A stretch of 64,000 nucleotides of DNA, from assembly GCA_958295665.1 (NCBI GenBank), contig OY282560.1, forward strand, positions 259,231,368-259,295,367, read 5' to 3'. A program made the position numbers and the translations under genes. Source of the DNA: Tipula vernalis. Lineage: Eukaryota; Arthropoda; Insecta; Diptera; Tipulidae. Below the pieces are notes generated by a model. The model was not told the DNA's origin and did not search any database. It saw only the letters and a list, made by a program, of their open reading frames with translations. This document shows positions 24,333 through 37,270 of the stretch, in pieces (position 1 is the stretch's first letter; the number at the start of each line of letters is the position of its first letter).

Positions 24333-25215
24333 AAATGGAGGTATGACCAACAAACGACTTTCTTTTACAACAACGAATTTTGAGAAATTTTATTTTTTTT
24401 TTATAATTTTTAACTTTTTTTTTTTTTTTTTTTGGTTTTAATCTTTGCAATCAATCTCAAGGCACTCCCAATTCTTTCGCAGTTTACTTTTACCGTCCTA
24501 CTTTACGCAGTAGTAGCCAAATCGAGGACGTACGGCTAAAGACCCGTTTTGTAAAAACCACCTGCACATTGCATTGCTTCATGCCAACCTATAGTGCTGA
24601 CATGAAAGGTGGGTAGGCCCATGGCTTCTGCACTCTCAACACTGGGTCATAGATGTGTTCATCTTCATCACCGATCGTAATCAGATGATGAAAAATCCCT
24701 TTTGTATCGCGCCCCTATCGAGATTCGAACCCGGTACCGCCCGATCCAAATGCCGCAGCTTTAACCACTGCGCCGTTTGGTCGGTAACTCCCGGTTTTTC
24801 GGTTTATCGTATTTTTTTTGGATTTTTTTTTAATTTTTTATTTTTATTTTTTTGGAAACATTTCGTATTAAGTAGTTTTTTTGTAAACCTTTTACTTTAT
24901 AAGATATTTGCGAAATAAATTTTCTGAACCAAGGCAGTGGCCACTTTAGGTTAGCCGATTTGGAGTGAAATTTACTGGGACCTCTCAATTTATCAAAAAA
25001 GTTACAATCTAAAGTTTCAGTTCGATTGGTTAAACCATCTGGGTTAAAGAGAGGACACAGACTGACATACTGACAGACTGACAGACAGACACCATTTCGA
25101 AACCCACTTTTTCAGACACAGGGGACCTCAAAACAGATAAATCTCTAAAAATCTCAATGTTCAAAATTTTCATGATTACTATACTTTATTTTTTGTAAAA
25201 TAAAGTAAAAATAAG
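24333..25215 (-). repeat. Dispersed repeat R1, copy 3, interrupted by a SINE
   Basis: Inverted relative to copies 1 and 2. Its A-rich 3' portion is at 24333-24415 (AAAAATGGAGGT, then TTTTGAGAAATTTTA) and its 5' portion at 24790-25215 (GACACCATTTCGAAA, then GATAAATCTCTAAAAATCTC). The SINE at 24417-24786 separates them, so R1 was here first. Confidence 0.8.
24417..24786 (-). mobile_element. tRNA-derived SINE, copy 2
   Basis: Same head, body and tail orientation as copy 1. The B box has one change (GGTTCGAATCT). It is inserted in the A-rich tract of R1 copy 3. Only a short possible duplication (TAACT) is seen. Confidence 0.85.
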
Positions 25216-27728
25216 TGTGCTTAAATAAGTGAGACGAAGTGGATAACTACCACCTTTTTAAATTCATATTTAACACACAATAAACATTTTATGGGAATCA
25301 AAAATCAAATATCTCTTGTCATTACCGCTATGGCAATTAATACAGCATAAACAACGAACGAAAACACCGGTATTTTACCTAAGAGGTTTTCTCTCTTGTT
25401 TCAAGAATAAAATTGTAGTCTATTTCGGTTTTTGGTTACGGGTTTTCTATTGCGATCCTTTTTCGTTGCGTACTTTTCCTTTCCTTCACATCGATAAAGT
25501 ATCAATAACCAAAAATTGGGTCATAAGGAATCGGGAATGTAAGTAGAAATAGAATATTATTTTATTTGATCAAGCTGAGATAGCAGCAAACCAATCATAC
25601 TGAAAAACGCAATAGAGTACAATTTTATTCTTGAAACAAGAGTATAAAATCTGTCGAATTCAATTCGAAAGTGATGTTACAACTTCCCACCCCCGCGCAA
25701 ATTCAAACCGTGTTATTTCTATATATCTTGGACTACTTGCAGTTATTGACACATTTTAATGTAAAACATGAACATTGAGCATTAAGAAGCGTATTGCTCT
25801 GGTAAATTTCAAAAAATTTACAACAACAATTGTATTGGATAAACTCAAAAAATATACAGCTAAATTCAATTTTTTTTTTTTAGATTTACGTAGATCCAAT
25901 CCAATTTTTAGTATCTGATATCTGGTGGACGATGGCAAAACTAAAGCCAAAGGTGATCAAAATCATTTTGACGTTTAAAGCTCTTAAAAGTAAACCAACT
26001 TGTTCAGCGTCAGGATGTAAAACGCGTTGTAACAAATAAACCACAGCAATTTTTCCCGAGGTTGTTGTTTAGGGTTAGCTGACTCTACCGTAAATAAACC
26101 ATTTACTTCTTTAGCGTTATATTTAAAAATTGGAAACATCTTTAGCCGCAGGAGTAAGTAAACAAATTGTATAGAAATCTTATTACGGAAACATATGTGC
26201 CGAACAAATAATATTACATGTATGTGAATATCGACCAAAAAAAAATAAAAGCTAAAATCAACACAAAATCTACGCATACACATGCAATGTACAACATCAT
26301 CCGGCATTTCAAAATCATCGTGAGCCGAATACGAAAAAAAATAAATAAAAAACTCCCTACTTAATTTTATTTTGTTGTGAAAATATCTACTAGCTATACA
26401 TATATGGTATGGCGGTATGGCCGCAGCAGCAAGTATTTTTGTAAATGAAAATCCCATACGAACAAAATGATCACAAATTATGCATGTGTTGTGTATGTAA
26501 CTCAAAAACACTAAATAGCGAGCTGTGAAAATGGCACATATACATTGATACATAATAAAATAACAATTATAAAATTCTTTAATCGCTATGCTTTATTATT
26601 AGTATTGATCATGCTATTGCTTTCCAATTGCTATAATTTTACGGTCAAAATTGCGCCCTAATAGGCTCATTTTAATTTATTTCAAACTGTTTAGTAACAA
26701 AGCGATGTAATTTTGGTTTATTCAGCGAGTTTGCCGTGATCATTAACTTTTTCGGAATCTTCAACAAGATTGCCATTACGGCAACCTAATACAGGTTTAG
26801 GTGATTAACTTAACAGAACTGTACTTTGATCATGCTCAATTAATGTCAGTAAGGTGCATCCTCGAAATCCAAAATATAATAACTTACTGACCAACAAAAA
26901 CAGCCGTCTTTATCCAGGGTTTTTTCAGCCTGATCGAAATGGTTAGAAATGATTCAATAGATATTTATATATAAATGTTTTGACATAAATCGTTTGCCAG
27001 TTGAGCGTGAACTCGCTCGTTGTTTTTTAGCGTTTGTACTTGCTCCCTTTCGACAAAACATCGTTTTGTATGACCAACACAAAATTCTAAAATCTAAAAC
27101 CTAAAATCAAAAATTTCATCTTAAATTGTCCATTCAACAAAATTCATCTTAAACTGTAATAAAAAAATTTTATCCATCGTAATTTTTATAAAATACAGCC
27201 GAACTCAAACCCAAATGATTTTATGCGTGCGATTTAATAATTAATATATACACAGTGTGACATAAAAATAAATTGTTGTCACCTTTGGCTCATTTAGACT
27301 TAAGCGCCACTCGCGGCGGTTAAAAGACGAATAAGAGTAGCCTTTTCGGCACAAAGAAATGTAATTCAAAATTTCTAAGTTATTTATTTTCTACTGACGT
27401 TGAATACTGCACCAAAAACAGACAATACTACATACTTAAATGTATTTTGTGCTTTGATTATATAATAAATGGACCGCCAGACTAATGACAGTTACGTATA
27501 TGTTTTTCAAATAAAAAGTGTATAAAATATCTTCAGCGACTAGCGTTTGGGTAGCCAAAATAAAAACTAGGAGACTGCCAACCTCTTCTACTATTTAACT
27601 TTTCGTTAGATGGCAGCACGTTGCTTATAGTTTTATTATCAACCACATTTAAACAAAATAATATTTTTTCAATGCCATTATTGTCGAGATATTTTTCTAA
27701 TCGTTCAGTGCCGAAAAGCTGTGTTATA

Positions 27729-29530
27729 CACTGCGCCAATTAAAAAACGGAACAGAAATTTTCTTCGAAAAAATACCCAGATTTGAACGCTTGTATCTTG
27801 GTGAAATAACACCTTTCAAAAAAAAATTTTGTTTCTAGTTGAAGGATATTTTGTTTTCTTTACGATACTGGAAACCGTTTTATTTTATTTTGTTTTATTT
27901 TGACTTTTTTGAGTAAAACAAAAGGTGTCTAAAAAAAAAAATTTGCTGCTGTTTGAAACTGTAAACGAACTTGCCCGATATTTCATTCAAAAATCGAAAA
28001 CGGCCATTTTATAGAGAATTTAAAACCCTTGCAAAATGATACTAGGAAAATTTCTGTGCGGCCATTCCTTGTCGAGTTATTAAAGTTTTAGAGAAAACGT
28101 ATCAAAAAGCGTAAACACGTTAACAAGGACATTTTTTTATCTTGTAAACTAAGCACTCAGTGTTCAAGAAATAAGAAGTAATGTACCTATACGAAACCAG
28201 ACTTCAAAACAGTTGATATTAAATCGGTTGAAACATAATCGACTAAGATCACATCGACCTGTAAAAGTTCCGTATCTGATAATTACCGTCGACAAAGAAG
28301 AAATTATGCGTTGCAGTATGGCAACTGGACTCAGAGGGTCTGGTGTAAGGTCCTTTTTTCGGATGAATTGCAGTTCAATTTGTATACATCAGACGGCCGA
28401 TGCAGAGTTTGGCGTTCACTAGGGGAACGATTACACTCTAATTGCGTGATGCCAGTCGTAGCATTTCATGGAGGTTCGGTGATGGTTTGGGCGAGTATTT
28501 CTTGGAATTGCAAGACCGATTTGGTAGTAATACCACATCCAGCTTTAACATCAGCACGATACGTGGAAGAAATTTTAAGGCGTCATATGCTTTCCATGAA
28601 AAGGCAAATTGGGCGCGGATTTTTCTTATGCATGATAATGCCCGGCCGCATACAGCTCTAAACACACGCCAATTTCTGCAACAGCACCGCATTAATTTAA
28701 TAAGCCATTCTCCGCGAAGTCCAGATTTAAACCCCATAGAACACGTCTGGGATACTGGGATATGTTACAACGGCGTGTAAGAAAATGGGCAAGGCAACCA
28801 ACAAATTTGCAGGAACTTCCAGACGTTTTTCAAGAAGAATGGCAACAAATCACCAAGCAACAAATACGCAATGTTTTAAATATGCCACGGCGTATTTATG
28901 AAGTAATGGCCTAGAGGAGGTAACACGCGTTATGGAAAATTCCAGTTTGTTCGTAGATTTTAGTTTTATTACGTTTGAATAAAGTTTAAAAGGATTTTGT
29001 TTGCAATATACCTTATGAAATAAATCATATTTTTCACTGTAAAAACATATTTTCTCCTTGATTTTGGATCACCAAAATTACACCTGATATCAAAATGTGG
29101 CTGAAAATGTTATCGTAGAGTGCTAATTTACAAGATAAAAAAATGTACTTGTTAACACGCTTTTTGATACGTTTTCTCTAAAACTTCAATAACTCGACAA
29201 GGAGTGGCCGCACATAAATTTTCCTAGTATCATTTTGCAAGGTTTCTAAATTCTCTATAAAATGGCCAATTTAGATTTTGGAATGAAATATCGGGCAAGT
29301 TCGTTTACAGTTTCAAACAGCAGCAAATTTTTTTTTTTAGACACCTTTTGTTTTACGTCAAAAAGTCAAAATAAAATAAAACGGTTTCCAGTATCGAAAA
29401 GAAAACAAAATTTACTTCAACTAGAAACAAAAATTTTTTTTGAAAGGTGTTATTTCACCAAGATACAACCGTTCAAATCTGGGTATTTTTTCGAAGAAAA
29501 TTTCTGTTCCGTTTTTTAATTGGCGCAGTG
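27729..29530 (+). mobile_element. Tc1-like element with ~420-bp terminal inverted repeats
   Basis: The ends are CACTGCGCCAATTAAAAAAC and its inverse, with TA at 27727-27728 and 29531-29532. The arms stay alignable to about 28156 and 29118, much longer than classic Tc1 ends and like Minos/Bari-type long-TIR elements. The centre holds a broken transposase. It is 1802 bp. Confidence 0.9.
28213..28914 (+). pseudogene. Broken Tc1-type transposase
   Basis: Conserved Tc1 blocks appear in order but in different frames: RLRSHRPVKVPYL (28250); WCKVLFSDELQFNLYTSDGR (from 28335, first catalytic Asp); GGSVMVWASIS and ARYVEEILRRHML (to about 28600); IFLMHDNARPHTALNTRQFL (second Asp) and HSPRSPDLNPIEHVWD (third acidic residue, to about 28750); then a C-terminal tail to a TAG at 28912-28914. 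The N-terminal DNA-binding region is missing or unreadable. At least three frameshifts; inactive. Confidence 0.85.
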
Positions 29531-29587
29531 TAGTATGTTTTTCTTCATTTTTCTTTTTTATTTACTTCTCTTATATGCCTTTTTTGA

Positions 29588-30290
29588 TGGGGTGGGCCAT
29601 AGTTAAGTGAACGATCAAAAGGTGGCTATTTTCGTATTTCTTGACATTTCTCAGTCCGATTTGAGTTTTTGTGAAATTCTGACGCTTTAAATTTGCTACA
29701 CTAAAAAAACAAGTAGAAATGCTTAAATTCTTTTATGAAAATAATTCTTCGGTTGTTTTGCAGAAAATCATCATGAGCGATGAAGCGCAGCTTTGCCACA
29801 ACGGCAGTGTCAATAAGCAAAACAGTTGTTACTGAGGAACCGAAAACTCTCAAACTATTTACCAGAAGCGGCAGGGCTCTTAATGTTAGATGTGATATCT
29901 TCAGAGCTATGCTGCGCGATTCTTTGGGACAAGAAGCGGACGAACTTGGTGTGAAAGGCCTTTACTTTCAATAGGCGGTCAAACCAAAACAATTTTGCCT
30001 GAAATGTTTCGTAGGCGTGTCATATCGAAATTCGGTCAACCAGGTCGTCCGATTTGAAAATTCTGGTGTTTTTTTATAGCTATCTAAAAGCAAGATATAT
30101 GTCGATCGTCCATAGTCTCTTTCCGATCTGAAAACTAACAATTGACAAAAAATTGCCTACATCTCGACCGAAACACTGTACTGGAACGTACTGAAACGCG
30201 AGCCGAAGCTTGCTTGTTTCGTGTGCTAGAGGTAACCATTTACCGGACAAAATTTTTTTAATGAAGCCAATAAAATATATCAATCGTAAT
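29588..30290 (+). pseudogene. Mariner relic (DUF-like D41D type)
   Basis: The left end reads GGGTGGGCCA. Frame-shifted remnants read KIIMSDEAQLCHNGSVNKQN (the first-Asp block; normally SDEAHF..NG.VNKQN) near 29770 and, at 30220-30260, CARGNHLPDKIF, the C-terminal tail of the same family. The middle is unreadable. Confidence 0.6.
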
Positions 30291-31877
30291 TTTAAGAATT
30301 TTCTTTTAGTTCTTCAGTGCTGTTCAACCAACAAATCTGCACAGAGATAGATGTACTCTTGACTACGTAACTTTTGCAAATGTGAAGCTATGACGCTAAG
30401 ATTTAGAGGGAATATCAACAACAGATGTACCAACTTAACAAAAACACAGAACTCAAATCGGAACGATGGGAGCGCCACACGGTGGTTATTCCGGGAACTT
30501 GTTGATCAAGGTAGTATGTGATCAGGCGTCCCCTATCTGTGAGAACAGTTCCCAATTTTGATTACCTGACGAAAATTATCCCAAAAAGTGTCTCCATTTA
30601 ATGTAAATGGTCCCCGAATGCCTTACAAATGTAAATGCAAAACAAAAGCTAACAGGTCTTTTAAAATAAAAACTTTTGTTGTAAACAACGTAAATTATAA
30701 TTATAGTATAGCCGTAAAAGCCTTATTTAGTCTCATTAACTGCACGTTTTGAATTTACATTAGATGTTATAAAATAAAATAATGAATCATACCTTGTATT
30801 GAGGTTTTAATTGTTTGTCAAGCAACACCATTCGTGATGTTTTCTAACGAACAGATTTGTGGTCTCTATCCCAACATTTCATGCATAATAAATTTTCACG
30901 CCCCAATTATTTAACAAAACATAACAAAATATTATTTTCTCATCGAATTATGATAATTTTTAATGCCTCTTAAAGCATTATATGTTTCATCATTTCACCT
31001 TATAGTAATTCGACAAATAATTCACATAAATTAAATGCATTTTTAGTAAAGCTTAAATAACACACATTGAAATGAAATGAAACTCTAGAAGAAAACGAAA
31101 TAATTATTTTAAGAATATCTTTCTAGTCTATAAGCACATAAGCACATACTAGTACATCCATAATATGTATAATAAATCAAAATATGCAGTTTTCTTTATT
31201 TCTGAAAAATAATAATCGAATAATATAATGTTAATTGTAAAAAGTCAAGTATATTCAAATATCGCAAATATGCACGATACATAGAAAGAAAAAAATCTTA
31301 TAACTTAACATACGATTAATGATTGGATGTATCGATAGCAATGATAGATTAACGAAGATGTTGTATTTATTTGTTTTCGCGGTTATTGACTGCGCATATT
31401 CATGCATAAAACTTGCAATCGTCTGAGTTTCTTAAAGGTGAAGATTTTTTATATTATTAAAGTTAAATTATTCGGGGTAATACACGAAAAGTTGACGCGT
31501 TATTAGCTTTAAAAGAAAACATAATAACCACCTAATCTTCATTCCACACCTGTTGTGCACAACGATACATGTAAAATGACAATAATTCGGTCATTGGCGA
31601 TTAATACATCAGATCAAATATAGCAACGTTAGTTTTGCATCAATATATGTGTATATACATATAGAAACAAACAAACTACCATTTACTATTTCTGTAATGA
31701 AACATTTGAATTATTAACGATATGCATTTAAAAGAGTTCACGACACTTCGCACTAATAAAATTTGATTTGATGAAGTAATAAAAAAATTGAACTCTAATA
31801 ATAACAAGCATTGGTGTAACAGAAGTATATTTTAATCAATATTCCGTTTAACTTAAATGTTAAATATTAACCGTATA

Positions 31878-32450
31878 ATTATTTAATTGCAATTTCGAAT
31901 AGAACATGTTTAACTTCTTATCATGTTAATGATTAAAATTCTGGTATTACTTAACTCGAATGTCATGTTTCACATTGTACATGTGATTACACCAAGAAAA
32001 TGTTGGATTTCAATTTATTATAATAATTGATGCTGAAGTTAAATTTATTTAATTTATATGAACATTATCATCTTGATATCAAATATCAATGCTGAACACA
32101 GTTTATTCTGTTTAAACCTGAAGCATTAAAACAGGATTTCGTCATCATTATATTCCCAATGGTAATCGAATATTTTTTTTTGTTTAATATTAGTCATACG
32201 ACACCTCAACCTGATGCACAGGCTAATCGAGGTTGTATAAATTACAGCAACGGTCAATAATAAAATAAGATATTCATGGCTATTTTGAATCTTAAGGAAA
32301 CGAATTTTTTACTGCGTTTAATGACTGCAAATACAACTCGCTAACGCCAAAGTTGAATAATTGTACAAACTTGGTTAACTGATTTGAACATATCAACACA
32401 AAAACGCATTATTTTAATATTTACCAATTAAACATTTAATTTAAATGCCA
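31878..32450. repeat. Tandem-duplicated block, unit 1 left part
   Basis: It matches 36632-37270 over about 570-640 bp with scattered substitutions, for example ATGAACATTATCATCTTGAT and CAGTTTATTcTGTTTAAAC. It is non-coding. With 34376-36590 it forms the first unit of a duplication whose second unit is 36632-39560. Confidence 0.75.
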
Positions 32451-32476
32451 AGGAAACGCTACTGATATGTATATGT

Positions 32477-32760
32477 AAAGGGTGGGCCAATGGGTATTTC
32501 ACCATGAGAGTGGTGAATAAATCTAAATGTTAAAAAAAAATTGTTTAATATTGACACATGTCATCTACAGGCATTAACAATTTTAATCATGTATAGATAC
32601 ATGGCGGCACAACGCATTAATATTATCGAAGCCTATTAGGATAATTGACGTTCAAAAAGATACATTCATGCACAATAGTGGAAAGTGGTTGTTTTCAGCC
32701 CAAACCAAATTGGCCGACACCCCAAAATATATAAATACGTATACGTTTATTTTTTAAGAA
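32477..32760 (+). pseudogene. Mariner N-terminal scrap
   Basis: The end reads AGGGTGGGCCA, like the element at 29588. It is followed by ATGGCGGCACAACGC (MAAQRINIIEAY), a typical N-terminus of the same mariner type, then decay. It is inserted in unit 1 of the tandem duplication and absent from unit 2. Confidence 0.55.
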
Positions 32761-32969
32761 TTTTAGTTTGTCTGTCCGTAATCAGTTGATTTTTCGGCAT
32801 TTTTTAAGGACAAATATATTAATTGTTCATGGTAATCCCAATATTTTCGATTTGGTTAAATCAGAAAAATACAGAGGCCAATCGCTCATAACATATCTAC
32901 TGAAAAAAGTAGAAATATCTTCCCCCCTCCCCGAAATTTTGGCTGAAGGCCCAAAGAGTTATACCGATG

Positions 32970-33097
<128 letters not shown>

Positions 33098-34353
33098 TAG
33101 TGACTCACAAATTTGATCAAATGTTTTACAATAAAAACAAAAATTATCATTTCATAAAATTAATATTTATTATTAAAGTTTTTATATAAGCTTCGTAAAA
33201 AGGACTCTTAAGAAATATAGATTCATAGCTTTTAAATCCGGCGATTGTGGTGGCCAATCCAATAGTTTGAACCCATTATACTCTATTCATGTTTTCACGA
33301 TCCTTCGGATTATTATCGTGGTGGAATGTGATGTTCGAACCGTTCTTGGCCCAGTTTTCTAGGCAATGAGGCTATTCTGCAATATTCCTGAGTAATCCTT
33401 TGCCGCCATCCTTCCTAGGACTCTCTGGCACAATCCAACGCCTTCCGACCTCATATAGCCCCTCATACGTTTCCGAAGCGACTCTCCTTCATTTGCCCAG
33501 GTTCATTCTCTGCCGTCCGATCCCAAACGGTTAATTTTGGTCTCGTCGGGAGAAAATCACACCAGCCCAGTCATCAATTGAATAACTTTAATATTTTTTT
33601 TTTTGCGAAAGCCAATCTCAATTTTTTCATGCCGATATTTCTAAGCGTCTTGCGAACAGTGTCTGCACTGATACTTACATTTTCATCTCAAAAGAGTGTC
33701 CATTAGACAAAAATAACATTTTCACTTCTCGAATTGCTAAGGAATACTTCACTGAAAATAACATTGAACTGTTGGATTCGCCAGCTCAATCGCCGAACAT
33801 TAACCCGATTGAGAATCGGTGGACCGTCTTGGATGGCAGAATTCCTTATGAAGATCGACGGAGATAACTAGAAAGTAGCGGCTATGGACCGCTTTTAACT
33901 TTAAGTGTGACTTCGGCCTCCATATTTGCTCGGCAGTTCCAACGGAAACTCTCAATTTTTTAGCAATTTCTGCTTTAAACTTGCTTCCAATAGGTCTCAT
34001 ATTTGGATGGTGCAATCATGATTTTTGCAATATATTTTTTCTATAAATTAGTTTTATTCATTATATTCTAGCGAAAATACAAATTTTTAATTTTAAGAAG
34101 CAAAACTATACTTACTTTAGATGAATTTTAACATAAATTTTTCAAACTAACAAATTTGATCAAATGCGTAAATTACTAATTTTTTTAATTTTTACAACAT
34201 AAATTGCAAACTCTCTCACTTAACACTCTTTTTAGAATGAAGGGACTATTTGCTAACAAATAATAAAAAAAACTAGCTAAACAATTATTCACTTAACGGT
34301 TAATGACAAAAACACAAGAAAAGTAAATATTTGATCAAATATGTGAGTCACTG
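33098..34353 (-). mobile_element. Tc1-like element with internally inverted segment
   Basis: The ends read AGTGACTCACAAATTTGATC (left) and CAGTGACTCACATATTTGAT (inverted right), flanked by TA at 33096-33097 and 34354-34355. It is 1256 bp. It is inserted between the two parts of duplication unit 1. Confidence 0.85.
33240..34015 (-). pseudogene. Rearranged Tc1 transposase
   Basis: The minus strand gives the N-terminus (MHHPNMRPIGSKFKAEIAKK, from 34015), then ISADTVRKTLRNIGMKKLRL (about 33680-33610), the first-Asp block GVIFSDETKINRLGSDGREW (about 33570-33500), and scraps to 33240. Between 33890 and 33690 the plus strand instead reads FTSRIAKEYFTENNIELLD and AQSPNINPIENRW, the C-terminal catalytic block, so that piece is inverted within the gene. 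Multiple frameshifts; inactive. Confidence 0.75.
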
Positions 34354-34375
34354 TATATATACTATATATCTGTGG

Positions 34376-36590
34376 TCACAAAATAAAGGAGCACCAGTCG
34401 AGTTCGGAACCACACTAAATTGAGTAAATGCATAGAAAAAAAGGAGTTAAAAAAAACGAACACCAAAAATTAGATTTTATGTAGTAATTAATTTTACACA
34501 TGATTCATGTTCCTTGAGAAGGAAAAATGACGTTAAAATCTTTCCATATGAACAAAACTTTCTCACCGACCATTTTGGCGGTGAGAACGTCATAAATATG
34601 GAAATAAAATTCTATATAAACTAAATTTGTATTTTTAGCATTAAATGTGCGTTGAATAATAAGATTTACTTTAATCTTAACTAATAAGTGAATCTATTAA
34701 AAACTATTCCGTTTAATTTAAGAAAAGCCTCCAAATAATTAATTTAGTTAAGTTTTAAAAATAATTTGGTCATTTTTATAATTTATTTTATATTTTGACA
34801 GGCAATGACGAAAACTGATTAAATATATCAACTTTATCATTTATTCAGCTAATATTTAAACCAATTGCTGTATCTCATTTAGCGGAAATCTATATGAAAC
34901 TCAAGAAAATGTCAGTTTACAGTATAGCTTAGTATGAAAACAAGTTATTCGGCGTTTTTTTTCAAGATTATTTTTCATTTGGACATCAAGAATCGCTTAT
35001 TGTCGTTGTGTGAAATGTTATAAATGAAAAAGACTTGATGGAAACAAAATGGAAACAGTTTTTTCATTAGGTTTTTTCATAGAACGAGAATTGACCCCTG
35101 AAATGTTATTTTAAATAAATATTATTCACTAATTTAAACTAGCGGAACATTTAGGTCAGATTATAACTATGAACAAGGGTAGAGAAGAAGAAATCCGAGA
35201 GTAAATATATTTTATCATTCGAGAATTTTATTTATATTGGGTTTTCCACTTTATTATCGTTCATACAATGCAAATCAGAGGTTATATCATCTATCTATGG
35301 TGTTCATATAATTGGGCCTTAATGTACAATAAACCAAAGCAAATTACAGCAGTGTAGTACAATTTACGATAGCGAGAGGGAAAAATAGCACAAGAGAACC
35401 GCGGGTATTAATTTTATTACAAAATTCCTCGAAAGTCTTGCGTTTAGAGCATGCGAAAGTGAAAGTGAGTGCATCTAAATTCGAGGGCATTTCGAGGGCA
35501 AATGGGTCTATCTCTAATATTGGTTCTTAACATATTAAATAAATTCTTCACAAATCTTAATTATAGTTTATTTCAACTCCCGAACCTGCAAGACATAGTC
35601 GTACGCTCCAACTTCCGAAACTACCGTATTTTTTCTCAATAATTCCCAAAATTTCCTTGACTTTAGTTAAAGTCTGTGGGAACTTGACCGAATGTGCCAT
35701 AAAATACTAATTGTCATTTAATTCAGATGTATTTTGGGTTCTATTATAACAGATATTTTCCAAGATGGCTAAGGCATTAGATAAAACTAATTTAATCAAT
35801 AATTAATTTTTTGAAAGTATAGAGCGTGCAATTACTACTCCATAAAAGAATTCCGCACACAATTTGAAAAGGGAAGATTTAACCTTTCTAACAAATATAA
35901 ATGGGGATGTAATTAGGGAGTCTATTACAAAATGTATCGGATATCGTAAAATCCGATCCGTGGCGAATATTTTTATTATAAATGTTTTTGAATTGCCAGT
36001 TTTGGTAACAATAATATTTTGATTATCTCTATATATTTATCACTTTATTTAAATTATATTATAGCCGCGATTCCACAGACAAGAAATAATAGGATAAATA
36101 TCTTGTACGCAAATCTAATGTACACCAAATTTTCGAACAGTATATTTGAACGTCGCATGAAAAGGAAGTATGATTTATCCTTTCTGAAATACGGTTGTCG
36201 TTTATATTTTCCTTTTTCAAAAGGTAGGCTTTGCCTTAATGTTTAAATTAGCTCATAACCAAGCAACATAAATGTGTATTTGTATTTATCTGTCTGGTCA
36301 ATTCCGGAATAATCTTAATGTTTGATAATAAAATTGAAATTGGTAAAAGTTTTAAGGGTATTGTAAAATTCGATAATACTGTAATTATTACATGGTTGAT
36401 TTCTATATATAGAAAATCGATTGATTTTTATGTAATATATACACAGAAATCAATCGGCTTTCCATATAAAGAAATCAACGATGTAACTACAGTATTAAAG
36501 AATTTTACAATACCCCTTAAAACTTTTAACAATTTCAATTTTATTATCAAACATTAAGGATATTCCGGTGATAGTCAGATAGATAAATCC
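34376..36590. repeat. Tandem-duplicated block, unit 1 right part
   Basis: It is collinear with 37885-39560. Matching anchors are CACTAAATTgAGtAAATGC (34413 versus 37888), TTCCTTGACTTTAGTTAAA-like (35650 versus 38390), AATAATATTTTGATTATCTC (36009 versus 38821) and CACCAAATTTTCGAACAGTA (36122 versus 38907). Divergence and indels are substantial. No coding function was recognised. Confidence 0.7.
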
Positions 36591-36592
36591 TC
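36281..36592. repeat. ~310-bp near-perfect palindrome
   Basis: The arms share ATTTATCTGTCTGgtCAATT-like ends, CTTAATGTTTGATAATAAAA and TTTTAAGGG.TATTGTAAAA, centred near 36436 with little loop. The open frame crossing it (36318-36557) is a by-product of symmetry. It marks the end of duplication unit 1. The matching left arm in unit 2 (39440-39558) is cut by the element at 39561. Confidence 0.85.
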
Positions 36593-36631
36593 TCTTTGCG
36601 GAACTGAACTCTGATATTAATAAGTACATGT

Positions 36632-37270
36632 GTAACAGTATTTAATTACAATTTCTCATAGAACATGTTTAACTATCAGAAGTTTCTTGATTAATCATTA
36701 TCATGATTAAAAATGTTATCATGATGTTATCATGATTAAAATTCTGGTTCTACTTAACTCGAATTTCATGTTTCACAATGTAAATGTGATTACCTAAAGA
36801 AAATGTTGGACTACAATTTATTATTATAATTGATGATGTAGTTAAATTTATTTAGTTTATATGAACATTATCATCTTGATATCAAATATCAATGCTGAAC
36901 GCAGTTTATTGTGTTTAAACTTGAAGCATTAAGATAGGATTTCGTCATTATTAAATTCCCAATGGTAATCGAATAGTTTATTTTTGCTTAATATTAGTCA
37001 TATGACACTTCAAGTTGATGTACAGTATAATAGAGGTTATATATAAAGTGCAGCAACCGTCGATAATAAAATATGATATTCATTGCTCTTTTGAATCTTA
37101 AGGATACGAATTTTTTACTGCGGTTAATGACTGCAAATATAACTCGCATACGCCATAATTGAATAGTTCTGCAAATTTGGTTTACTGATTTGAACGAATC
37201 AATAGAAAAAAACATTGAGTAAATATTTACACAATACACATTTACTTTAAATGTCAAGGAAACGTCACTG
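36632..37270. repeat. Tandem-duplicated block, unit 2 left part
   Basis: The diverged counterpart of 31878-32450, followed after about 600 bp by the counterpart of 34376-36590. It lacks the mariner scrap, (TA)n and Tc1 insertions present in unit 1. Confidence 0.75.

Noticed and set aside
25984..26553. 189-codon minus-strand ORF
   Set aside because: Rich in Phe/Ile/Tyr/His/Cys with no domain, no splice-supported neighbours and no repeat copy; a chance ORF is likelier. It is the longest unexplained ORF, so coding potential is worth a test.
36318..36557. 79-codon ORF
   Set aside because: Lies entirely within the 36281-36592 palindrome.
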